From NCBI GenBank assembly GCA_014377785.1, contig JACMOZ010000374.1, positions 1 through 64,000 on the forward strand: 64,000 nucleotides of DNA, read 5' to 3'. Position 1 is the first letter of the stretch; each line of letters opens with the position of its first letter. The notes below the pieces were generated by a model. It searched no databases and was not told the DNA's origin. It worked only from the letters and a program-made list of their open reading frames with translations. The DNA is from Aeromicrobium sp. Lineage in GTDB: Bacteria; Actinomycetota; Actinomycetes; Propionibacteriales; Nocardioidaceae. Shown in pieces: positions 1 to 10,050 of this stretch. A program made the translations under genes and the position numbers.

Positions 1-1
1 G

Positions 2-106
2 CACATGGGCCACTGCCTGGTCGACCCCGCTCGTGGGGGCGGGCACGAGGCCGAGATCAAGCTCAAGGAAGCCTCAGAAGCGATCGCCCGCCTCGTCCGC
101 TCCTGA
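2..106 (+). CDS. C-terminal end of an unidentified protein (5' truncated by window)
   Basis: An open frame runs from the window edge to a TGA at 104-106 and would encode the last 34 residues of a protein, including LVDPARGGGHE and a charged helical end. I do not recognise the family. It converges on the PH-domain gene downstream with about 160 bases between, in which I see no gene. It is called coding only because the frame is open and the residue mix is ordinary; it could be chance. Confidence 0.35.
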   Translation, partial: HMGHCLVDPARGGGHEAEIKLKEASEAIARLVRS

Positions 107-263
107 CCCACCACAACCAGCCACACCCGGATCACCGCCCACTCCCTGCGGGACAGCCAGGCCGCCGGCCGCAGCATTGGCAGGCGTGCCCCTTTGATCG
201 GATCGTGGCCCAGACCCGTCACAAGGACCTGACGTTCAAAATCGGCCAAATCTTGGGGATGGG

Positions 264-1553
264 TCAACGGGCCCTGGCGACCCTGGCCCGATCGAGTTGG
301 GCGAACGCTTCGCGGCGCGCGTCACCTTGATCGAGGTGACGCCCCTCGGCATTGACCGGCCCCTTCGGGCTGTGGACCTGAACGGTCGCCACCTGACGCC
401 AGCGCTGGAGCGGACCTTGGCGCAAGACCACCGATTGTGTCTTGTGATGAGGCACGATGCTCGTCCTGCGTTCGAGCCAACCCGTCGTGGACACGAAGAC
501 GCGTTCGTCAGCGCCCGCCGCCCGGAACTTCCAGCCGATCGGCGCGAAGATCCACGACCGTTTTGGAGCGTGGGTGAGCGGTATGCGGTGAGGATCGACG
601 CCCGGCATGAGTTGGGCGATGACATGGGATGCCAACGGCGGGTCGGCGATGGGCAAGAGCGTCGAACTCGCGTTGACACCGTTGTTCTCGTCGTGGTTGG
701 CATAACCGGCGACGTCGACTTCGAGTCGTTGCCAACCAAGGCGCTGCCAGACGAATGGTTCCTCGATCGCGATTCCCTGGACCCGATCGACCGGAATGGT
801 CTGTGAGGTCCTCGACAACAAACCGCGTTCGATGCGCAGTCCGCGGTTGTCCCGGGTCAGTGAGAAGCCCCATTGGGCGAAGATGCGGAACGCGACGATC
901 TGCAGTAGCCAGGTGCCGAGCGGGATGATGCCGCCGAGGGCCGCGATGATCTGGCCGAAATACAGCCCGGCGACGACCAGCGCGACGGCTCCGATCGCCG
1001 AGAACATGAAGTCCAGTGACAGGAATGTGCCGATCATTATGCGTTCGGGCGGAACCTTGGCGATAACTTCGCGCTGTTCGTCGAGAGGTTGCGCGTCCGC
1101 TTCCGCACCGTGGGCGCGGTTGAGGAGCAGTGTTCGCAAATTGCGTGCAACGCCGAGTTTGAGGAAGCGCAACGTGGTGCGGGAATCCTTGCCGCCGGCC
1201 ATTTCGATCCGCAATTCGGCCAGACCGAACACCCGGGCGATCAGCGGTTCGGCGATGTCGACCGATTGGAGCCGCTCATAGGGGATACGACGCGACTTCT
1301 TGGTCAGGACGCCGGAGTTGATCCGCAATTCGGTGCCGTCGATGACATAAAAAGTGAACCGCCAACTGAGAACTCCGAACCCCATGCCAAGGATGAGACC
1401 TGCGGCAATTCCGATCAGGATTCCGCGTACGCCCTCGCCCGAAGCGAGCGAACCTACCAGGCCCGCCGAGGCCGCGACGGCCCACAGCGCTCCCTGGACA
1501 ATCCCGGTCAGCGGATGAGTCCGAAGACCGCCAGGTTCAGAGACCGGCGCCAT
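264..1553 (-). CDS. Bacterial PH domain (bPH2/DUF304, YdbT-like) membrane protein
   Basis: A 429-residue protein with repeated PH-like blocks of the bPH2 type (FYVIDGTELRINSG near residue 70, then LTRDNRGLRIERGLL near 235), separated by hydrophobic segments at about 15-65 and 175-225. This is the YdbT layout: several PH domains joined by transmembrane helices. The family is linked to envelope stress and antimicrobial tolerance in Bacillus, but the molecular role is unclear. Its start overlaps the end of the smaller PH gene upstream by 17 bases, so the two form one minus-strand operon and may form one membrane complex. The third PH block near residue 345-400 (ERVFVSTTGWLERRTSIVPH) is weaker. 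Confidence 0.85.
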   Translation of the reverse strand: MAPVSEPGGLRTHPLTGIVQGALWAVAASAGLVGSLASGEGVRGILIGIAAGLILGMGFGVLSWRFTFYVIDGTELRINSGVLTKKSRRIPYERLQSVDIAEPLIARVFGLAELRIEMAGGKDSRTTLRFLKLGVARNLRTLLLNRAHGAEADAQPLDEQREVIAKVPPERIMIGTFLSLDFMFSAIGAVALVVAGLYFGQIIAALGGIIPLGTWLLQIVAFRIFAQWGFSLTRDNRGLRIERGLLSRTSQTIPVDRVQGIAIEEPFVWQRLGWQRLEVDVAGYANHDENNGVNASSTLLPIADPPLASHVIAQLMPGVDPHRIPLTHAPKRSWIFAPIGWKFRAAGADERVFVSTTGWLERRTSIVPHHKTQSVVLRQGPLQRWRQVATVQVHSPKGPVNAEGRHLDQGDARREAFAQLDRARVARAR

Positions 1554-2028
1554 GGGATTCGCCGAGTTCGGTCAAACGGTTGCGGAGGCGGGTGGCTTCG
1601 GCGGCGGGAAGACCGGGGATGTCGGCCGCAGTCTCGGTGCTCGCCGTATGCAGGCTCACGGTCGCAATACCGAAGGCGCGATGAACCGGTCCGGCATTGA
1701 CATCGACGAACTGCATCCGGCCATACGGGACGGCGACGAGTCTTTTGAACATGACGCCGCCGGTGACAAGGAGATCATCGTCGTTTTCGGCATAGCCCCA
1801 ACTGCGCTGATTGCGTGCCGCCCAAATCCATCCCCACACGGCGAAGGCGACCGCGAAGACGGCGATGAGGGCAATCAACCACCACAAATCGGTGGCCAAG
1901 GCGAGCGGAACGATCGCGACGATTGCGATAATGCCGATCGGCACCAGAATCAGGATTCTTCGGGCCGCTCTGAGTTTCGGCGAAACGCGTTGCCATTCGC
2001 CGACCGGAGGCGCAAAGAGATCATCCAC
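1537..2028 (-). CDS. Small bacterial PH domain (YdbS-like) membrane protein
   Basis: A 163-residue protein: a soluble N-terminus, two hydrophobic helices at about 24-70 (ILILVPIGIIAIVAIVPLAL and the following stretch), then one bPH2 domain with the family pattern DDLLVTGGVMFKRLVAVPYGRMQFVDVNAGPVHR split over residues 84-118. This is the YdbS partner usually found just before a YdbT-type protein, as here. It is first in the two-gene operon. The roughly 150-base region upstream also serves the plus-strand coiled-coil gene and must hold both promoters. Function beyond membrane association is not known. Confidence 0.82.
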   Translation of the reverse strand: MDDLFAPPVGEWQRVSPKLRAARRILILVPIGIIAIVAIVPLALATDLWWLIALIAVFAVAFAVWGWIWAARNQRSWGYAENDDDLLVTGGVMFKRLVAVPYGRMQFVDVNAGPVHRAFGIATVSLHTASTETAADIPGLPAAEATRLRNRLTELGESHGAGL

Positions 2029-2182
2029 GACTCCACCCTATGACGGATTGACCGTCGGCCCGCGATGCCGCCGGTCTGCTCATCCGCTCGGTTGACCTCA
2101 GGGTGCCTGCGGTGGGATATTGAGAGACGCAGGAACTTTGATCTGCCAATCTCCCCTTTCTTTCCTTCTCCGGAGGCATGTC

Positions 2183-2383
2183 ATGGCAAAAGCCCTCATT
2201 GGTTTTATGGGTGGCCCAACGAACGACCAATTGCGCCAATCGGCCAGGCTGCGACGCAGGATCGGCGAACTCGAAACCGAGGTCTTGCGGCTGAAAAATG
2301 AAAACGACGGCCTGAACAAGGCACTTGGTGAGCGAGTCGAACTACTTACGCCCGCCGACTTGCTTGAGCCTCTCTCACATTGA
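2183..2383 (+). CDS. Small coiled-coil protein, actinobacterial conserved hypothetical
   Basis: A 66-residue protein starting MAKALIGFMGGP. The ATG at 2183 follows GGAGG at 2172-2176 and is preferred to a longer upstream reading. After a Gly-rich start the protein is a charged heptad-like helix (RRRIGELETEVLRLKNEND) ending in an acidic tail. Short proteins beginning MA(K/R)ALxG with a similar coiled coil are common in Actinobacteria; I know of no assigned function. It lies 63 bases upstream of smc in the same direction and could be co-transcribed. Confidence 0.7.
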   Translation: MAKALIGFMGGPTNDQLRQSARLRRRIGELETEVLRLKNENDGLNKALGERVELLTPADLLEPLSH

Positions 2384-2446
2384 GAGTTCGACCTAATAGG
2401 GTTGCTCCAGCGTTAGCGCGCCATTCACACCTATCAGGAGACGACC

Positions 2447-5400
2447 TTGTACCTCAAGAGCCTTACGCTCCGTGGGTTCAAGTCCTTTGCTTCGTCGACG
2501 ACGCTGCAACTGGAGCCGGGCATCACCTGTGTCGTCGGTCCCAATGGTTCGGGCAAGTCCAACGTCGTTGACGCCCTCGCCTGGGTTATGGGCGAACAAG
2601 GCGCGAAGACCCTTCGCGGCGGCAAGATGGAGGACGTCATCTTCGCCGGCACTTCCAAGCGACCGCCTCTTGGCCGGGCCGAAGTTGTCCTCACCATCGA
2701 CAACTCCGACGGCGCGTTGCCGATCGAATATTCCGAAGTCACGATCTCCCGCACGATGTTCCGTAACGGCGGCTCTGAGTATGCGATCAACGGCAATTCC
2801 TGCCGACTCCTCGATGTCCAGGAACTCCTGAGCGATTCCGGTATCGGCCGTGAAATGCATGTCATCGTCGGGCAGGGTCAACTCGACAATGTGCTGCGGG
2901 CGACACCCGAAGAACGCCGCGGGTTCATCGAAGAGGCTGCCGGTGTGCTCAAGCACCGCAAGCGCAAGGAAAAGGCACTCCGCAAGCTCGATGCCACTCA
3001 AGGCAATCTGACCCGCCTCAATGACCTGCTCACCGAACTGCGGCGTCAACTCAAGCCGCTTGGGCGCCAAGCTGAAGTCGCCCGTCGTGCCGCAGCAATC
3101 CAGGCCGACGTCCGTGATTCGCGTGCCCGACTGTTGGCCGACGACGTGTCAACCGCGAGCCAGGCCCTCGCCGGGGAACTGGCAGATGAGTCCGCGTTGA
3201 AAGCCCGCCGCGCTGCCGTCGAAACGGCGATCGCCGATGCCCGTACGCGCGAGGCGGCGGTCGAAGACGAATTGCGTGCCGACTCGCCGCGGCTCTCGGC
3301 TGCTCAGGAGACCTGGTACGACCTCTCCGGTTTGCGTGAACGACTCCGGGGCACGGCCGGGCTCGCCAATGAGCGCGTGCGCGTGGCCGCCGTCGAAGCC
3401 GATGATGGCCAGCACGGTCGCGATCCCGAAGAACTTGAGGCCGACGCCCGCCGGGTCCAGGGGCAGCACCGCGAGATGACTGCCTCCGTTGGCCACGCGG
3501 CAAGCGGACTCAACGCTGTCATTGCCTCGCGTGGCGAGGCCGAAACGGCCTACGCCGTCGAAGAACGGCGTGTCGCGGGCCTGCTGCGGGCGGCCGCCGA
3601 TCGTCGGGAGGGCCTGGCCCGTTTGCACGGCCAGGTCAATACGCTCAGGAGTCGCGCCACCGCCTCCGACGAAGAGATCGGTCGTCTCGCCTCGGCTCGC
3701 GCAGAAGCCGAGGGTCGTGCGTCGACGGCCCGGCGCGAGTTCACCGCCCTCGAAAACCAGATCGCCGGCCTCGACGCCGGTGAAAGCGGGCTGGACGAGG
3801 AGCATGAGGTCGCCGAAGCGACATTGGCTGACCTGACCGCGCAACTCGCCGCGATCAGCCTGCATGGACAGGAAGCCGAGCGTTCCCATGCCGGCCTGGT
3901 GGCGCGCAAAGATGCCCTCGAACTCGGTATGGCCCGCAAGGATGGCGCCGGCGCACTCCTCGCCGCAACCGGCAAGGTCAGCGGACTCCTCGGTTCGGTG
4001 GCCGCCCTTTTGACAGTGCGTCAAGGCTACGAAGCCGCCGTGGCATCGGCATTGGGTTCGGCTGCCGACGCCGTCGCCGTCGACCACCTCGATTCGGCTG
4101 TGACGGCCATGCAGAAACTCAAGTCCGAAGACCTCGGCCGGGCCGGATTGCTTTTGGGCGGCGGGGAGATTGACGACTCCGAGTGGCCGGGACTGCCTGA
4201 CTACGCGACGTATGCGATCGACGTCGTCGACGGACCCGCATCGCTGCAGGGGGCCTTGCGGCGTTTGCTGTTCAAGGTTGCACTCGTCGAAGACCTTGGC
4301 GAGGCCAAAGCGCTGCTCAGGCTCGCCCCCGATGTCGTCGCTGTGACCCGTGACGGCGATCTGCTGGGCGCATATTTCGCGTCAGGTGGTTCGAGTTCGG
4401 GGCAAAGCCTCATCGAGGTCCAGGCTGCCATCGAGCAAGCCGGCATCGACCTCGCCAAGGCGACGGCCACTCTGGAGCGATTGCGCTTCGAACGCTCGGG
4501 TCTCGAGGAGACGCAACGAGACGCCGGGAGCCGTGTCGATGCCGCCCTTGCCAAACTGCACGAATCCGATGCGACCATGGCCGCTGTCGCCGAAAACCTC
4601 GGCAACCTGCATTCCATCTCGCGCTCCGCGGCGGCCGAGGCCGAGCGCCTCGCCAAGGCCATCGCCTCGGCCGAGGAGGCGCGCGACCGCGACGATTCCG
4701 GTCTTGCCGAACTCGAGGACCGGCTGCAGCAGGCCGAGTCCGGCCCCGACGAAGAGCCCGACACCACTGATCTTGAGGAACTCGCCGAGAAGGCGGCAAT
4801 CCATCGCCGCGCCGAAACCGATGCCCGGCTTTCGCTTCGTACCAACGAGGAACGTGCGAAGGCATTTGCCGGTCAGGCCGACGCCTTGTTCAATGCGGCC
4901 GAAGCCGAGCGGGAAGCCCGCATCCGAGCCAGGGAGCGGCGCGAACGCCAGGTGCGCGAAGCCAACACTGCGCGTGCCGTCATCGTGGCCAGTGAGATCG
5001 TCCTGGCCAAACTCGAATCGTCCATCGCCACGGCTGCAGAGCTGCGTTTCGAAATCGAAGCAGGCAGGACCGGTCGCGAAGAGCAACTGCGCGCCGTGCG
5101 CCAACAACTCCGCGAGTTCAGCGTGGATCTGGACAAACTCACCGATTCGGTCCATAAGGACGAACTTGCTCGTGCCGAACAGCGCATGCGCATCGAATCC
5201 CTCGAGCAGCGTGCGCTCGATGAACTCGGTCTCGAAACCGAAGCCCTGATCAGCGAATACGGTCCCGCCGTGCCGGTGCCCGATTCCGCACCAGAAGAGG
5301 GCGAGGAGCCAGCGGAGCCACGGCCCTATGTGCGTGAAGAACAACTCAAGCGGCTCAAGGCCGCCGAGCGATCGATGGCGATGCTCGGCAAGGTCAACCC

Positions 5401-5992
5401 GCTCGCCCTCGAGGAATTTTCTGCTCTTGAGGAGCGCCACAAATTCCTCGCCGAACAACTCGAAGACCTCCGCAAGACCCGTCAGGACCTGCTGGAGATC
5501 GTCGAGGAGGTCGACGCCAAGGTCGAACAAGTCTTCACCGAGGCCTGGTACGACGTCGAGCGCGAGTTCGAGGACGTGTTTACCCGACTCTTCCCCGGTG
5601 GCGACGGCCGGCTCATCCTCACCGATCCGCAGAACATGCTCACGACGGGTATCGACGTCGAGGCACGCCCGCCGGGCAAGAAGGTCAAACGGTTGTCGTT
5701 GCTCTCCGGCGGCGAACGCTCGTTGGTTGCGGTGGCTTTCCTGGTCGCCCTGTTCAAAGCGCGCCCGAGCCCGTTCTACATCCTCGACGAGGTCGAGGCC
5801 GCGCTCGACGACACCAACCTCGGCCGACTTCTCGAACTCTACGAAGAGCTTCGCGCCAATTCTCAACTCGTGGTCATCACGCACCAGAAGCGCACGATGG
5901 AAGTCGCAGACGCGCTTTATGGCGTCTCGATGCGCGGCGACGGCGTCTCAGCAGTGATCAGCCAGCGCCTGCGCGAAGCGGACTCCGCCTAG
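2447..5992 (+). CDS. smc: Chromosome segregation ATPase SMC
   Basis: SMC is the large ATPase of the bacterial condensin that compacts and separates chromosomes with ScpA and ScpB. The 1181-residue length is typical. The N-terminal head has Walker A GPNGSGKS (residues 31-38). Long coiled coils then flank a Gly-rich hinge around 490-650, with a second coil to about 1000. The C-terminal head has the signature LSGGERSL and Walker B YILDEVEAALDD. The start is a TTG with CAGGAG seven bases upstream; no better start exists before the conserved MYLKSLTLRGFKSF. Its stop codon overlaps the GTG of the thioesterase by one base, which implies translational coupling. Confidence 0.97.
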   Translation: MYLKSLTLRGFKSFASSTTLQLEPGITCVVGPNGSGKSNVVDALAWVMGEQGAKTLRGGKMEDVIFAGTSKRPPLGRAEVVLTIDNSDGALPIEYSEVTISRTMFRNGGSEYAINGNSCRLLDVQELLSDSGIGREMHVIVGQGQLDNVLRATPEERRGFIEEAAGVLKHRKRKEKALRKLDATQGNLTRLNDLLTELRRQLKPLGRQAEVARRAAAIQADVRDSRARLLADDVSTASQALAGELADESALKARRAAVETAIADARTREAAVEDELRADSPRLSAAQETWYDLSGLRERLRGTAGLANERVRVAAVEADDGQHGRDPEELEADARRVQGQHREMTASVGHAASGLNAVIASRGEAETAYAVEERRVAGLLRAAADRREGLARLHGQVNTLRSRATASDEEIGRLASARAEAEGRASTARREFTALENQIAGLDAGESGLDEEHEVAEATLADLTAQLAAISLHGQEAERSHAGLVARKDALELGMARKDGAGALLAATGKVSGLLGSVAALLTVRQGYEAAVASALGSAADAVAVDHLDSAVTAMQKLKSEDLGRAGLLLGGGEIDDSEWPGLPDYATYAIDVVDGPASLQGALRRLLFKVALVEDLGEAKALLRLAPDVVAVTRDGDLLGAYFASGGSSSGQSLIEVQAAIEQAGIDLAKATATLERLRFERSGLEETQRDAGSRVDAALAKLHESDATMAAVAENLGNLHSISRSAAAEAERLAKAIASAEEARDRDDSGLAELEDRLQQAESGPDEEPDTTDLEELAEKAAIHRRAETDARLSLRTNEERAKAFAGQADALFNAAEAEREARIRARERRERQVREANTARAVIVASEIVLAKLESSIATAAELRFEIEAGRTGREEQLRAVRQQLREFSVDLDKLTDSVHKDELARAEQRMRIESLEQRALDELGLETEALISEYGPAVPVPDSAPEEGEEPAEPRPYVREEQLKRLKAAERSMAMLGKVNPLALEEFSALEERHKFLAEQLEDLRKTRQDLLEIVEEVDAKVEQVFTEAWYDVEREFEDVFTRLFPGGDGRLILTDPQNMLTTGIDVEARPPGKKVKRLSLLSGGERSLVAVAFLVALFKARPSPFYILDEVEAALDDTNLGRLLELYEELRANSQLVVITHQKRTMEVADALYGVSMRGDGVSAVISQRLREADSA

Positions 5993-6438
5993 TGGAGCCA
6001 CGGTTGCGAGGGGAGTTCCCGGTCCTTCGCGTCATTTCCACCCGTTGGGAAGACGAAGACATTTACGGCCACGTCAACAACGTCGTCTATTACTCCTTTT
6101 TCGACACCGCGGTCAACGGCTTTTTGATTGAGGCGAGCCGCGTCGACATCCGCGGACTCCCGGCCATCGGTCTCGTCGCCGAATCCCGGTGTGAGTTCCT
6201 CGCCGGTCTGCGGTTCCCCGGCGACGTTCAGGCCGGCGTCGCGGTCGAACGGCTCGGCACGTCGAGCATCATCTATCGCATTGGCCTGTTCCAGGGCGCC
6301 AGCGACGAGCCGGCCGCGATCGGCCGACTCGTCCATGTCTATGTCGACAACGTCCATGACTATGGCGACAACGAGACCCGCAAGGTGGCGCCAATCCCCG
6401 AAATCATAGTGAATGCCGTCCGCCCGCTCGTGTTTTGA
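5992..6438 (+). CDS. Acyl-CoA thioesterase, 4HBT hotdog fold
   Basis: A 148-residue single hotdog-fold protein. The 4-hydroxybenzoyl-CoA thioesterase pattern is clear: RWEDEDIYGHVNNVVYYSFFDTA at 18-40, with the catalytic-loop Asp/Asn and the helix that follows. Members hydrolyse acyl-CoA thioesters in the cytoplasm; the substrate cannot be told from sequence. The GTG start shares a base with the smc stop codon (TAGTG), so it is probably translated by coupling from the smc message. A thioesterase after smc is not a functional link I can explain. Confidence 0.85.
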   Translation: MEPRLRGEFPVLRVISTRWEDEDIYGHVNNVVYYSFFDTAVNGFLIEASRVDIRGLPAIGLVAESRCEFLAGLRFPGDVQAGVAVERLGTSSIIYRIGLFQGASDEPAAIGRLVHVYVDNVHDYGDNETRKVAPIPEIIVNAVRPLVF

Positions 6439-6546
6439 CCGATCTTGAGGGATTTGGGCTGTCAGGACGACCCCAAACACTTCCCCCAAGCACTTCGTGC
6501 AGGGAGGTACCCCCAACTCAGTCGGACCTCGCCCTAGGATCGAGGT

Positions 6547-7677
6547 GTGTCCACTTCTCTTATCCTGTTCATTGCCATTGCTGTCGCCGTTGTTGTCATC
6601 GGCATCGGCCTTGGCCTCGTCATTTCGCGCAACAAGGCCGACTCGCCGCCGCCCGATGTTCTCGAACAAATTACCGAAGAGACGATTCGCCATCCCGAAC
6701 ATGCCGAGCCTCATCTCGAAGGCGACACGGCCGCGCTCGACACGATCGAGCGTCCCGAGACTCCGCAAGGCAGGCTCGTACGGCTGCGCGCCCGCCTCGC
6801 ACGCTCTCAAGGGTCACTGGGACGGGGGCTTCTCTCCGTCCTCGGCCGCGACAAACTCGATGACGCGGCCTGGGAAGAAATCGAAGACACGCTGCTGGGC
6901 GCCGACGTCGGTGTCGCCCCCACCCAGGAACTGGTTGGGAACCTCCGCACCCGCCTCCGGGTCGAGGGCGTCGATGACTCTGAGCGCGCAAAAGCCGTCC
7001 TCCGCGAAGAACTGATTTCCCTCGTCGGCGCCAATCTCGACCGCACTCTCAAAAGCACCGGCGATGACGGCAAACCCGGCGTGATCCTCGTCGTCGGCGT
7101 CAACGGCACCGGCAAAACGACAACGGTTGGGCGGATCGCGCGCGTACTGGTTGCCGAAGACAAAACTGTGTTGCTCGGTGCCGCTGACACGTTCCGCGCG
7201 GCCGCCGCCGAGCAATTGCAGACGTGGGGCGAACGCGTTGGCGTCCAGACGGTCCGCGGCCCCGAGGGCGGTGATCCGGCAAGTGTGGGCTTTGAAACTG
7301 TTGAGCGCGGGATCGCCGAAGGGGTGGACACCGTCCTCGTCGACACCGCGGGAAGGCTTCATACGAAGTCGGGACTCATGGACGAACTCGGCAAGGTCAA
7401 AAGAGTCATCGAAAAACAAGCCCCCGTCACCGAGGTGCTGCTGGTGATCGATGCGACGACCGGCCAGAACGGTCTCACGCAGGCCCGCGTTTTCAGCGAA
7501 GTCGTCGATGTCACGGGCATTGTGCTGACCAAACTCGATGGCACCGCCAAGGGCGGAATCGTCATCGCGGTGCAGCGCGAACTCGGTGTTCCGGTCAAGT
7601 TCGTCGGCCTCGGCGAGGGGGCCGATGACCTTGCGCCCTTCGACCCGGCCGAGTTCGTGGATGCCCTCCTGGACTAG
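6547..7677 (+). CDS. ftsY: Signal recognition particle receptor FtsY
   Basis: FtsY is the membrane docking GTPase for the SRP-ribosome complex. The 376-residue protein has an N-terminal membrane helix (ILFIAIAVAVVVIGIGLGLV), a short acidic linker, the helical N domain and the G domain with GVNGTGKTTT (G1), DTAGRLHTK (G3) and TKLDGTAKGG (G4/G5). A membrane-anchored N-terminus in place of the long acidic A domain is normal for Actinobacteria. The start is GTG. Its partner Ffh is encoded about 6.5 kb downstream on the same strand. Confidence 0.96.
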   Translation: MSTSLILFIAIAVAVVVIGIGLGLVISRNKADSPPPDVLEQITEETIRHPEHAEPHLEGDTAALDTIERPETPQGRLVRLRARLARSQGSLGRGLLSVLGRDKLDDAAWEEIEDTLLGADVGVAPTQELVGNLRTRLRVEGVDDSERAKAVLREELISLVGANLDRTLKSTGDDGKPGVILVVGVNGTGKTTTVGRIARVLVAEDKTVLLGAADTFRAAAAEQLQTWGERVGVQTVRGPEGGDPASVGFETVERGIAEGVDTVLVDTAGRLHTKSGLMDELGKVKRVIEKQAPVTEVLLVIDATTGQNGLTQARVFSEVVDVTGIVLTKLDGTAKGGIVIAVQRELGVPVKFVGLGEGADDLAPFDPAEFVDALLD

Positions 7678-7685
7678 AAAGCCTC

Positions 7686-7701
7686 GTAACACGTTGTTTA
7701 C
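7686..7701 (+). promoter_or_regulatory. Possible GlnR-type half box upstream of amtB
   Basis: GTAAC followed after six bases by TTTAC gives the AC-n9-AC spacing of one actinobacterial GlnR half box. A second half box in register is not evident, because the next AAAC is two bases off. The site lies 120 bases upstream of amtB, a classic nitrogen-control target. It is tentative. Confidence 0.2.
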
Positions 7702-7823
7702 AAAGCGGGGAAACTTGTGACTTCAGCGCAACGTTGAGGGACTTGACCCGAAATCGGCAACCTCCAGAGTATTCATCAATGGCGCGCACAAAGCCGCCGA
7801 AACTACTCGTACCCGGAGGTTCC

Positions 7824-9427
<1,604 letters not shown>

Positions 9428-9434
9428 AAACCAT

Positions 9435-9487
9435 AGAAGTCAAAGGGCTGGCGCCCCTTCCTTGGGGGAGGGTGCCAGCACTTCTTT
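9435..9487 (+). terminator. Hairpin terminator after amtB-glnK
   Basis: GCTGGCGCCC (9447-9456) pairs with GGGTGCCAGC (9470-9479) over ten base pairs with one G-U. The loop itself can pair further (CTTCC with GGGAG). Outer arms AGAAGT (9435-9440) and ACTTCT (9480-9485) extend it. Only a short T run follows. It separates the first amtB-glnK unit from the degenerate second unit. Confidence 0.7.
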
Positions 9488-9558
9488 GAATGAGCACCGT
9501 GCGATAGTCTCCGCCACCAGTAGGTAGTCAGTCGCCCACGGCGGCCAGTGGAGGATGG

Positions 9559-10045
<487 letters not shown>

Positions 10046-10050
10046 ATGCA

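Noticed and set aside
4382-5884. A 500-residue open frame on the minus strand inside smc
   Set aside because: It is the antisense shadow of the smc coiled-coil codons; smc has full motif support and the shadow has no recognisable domain.
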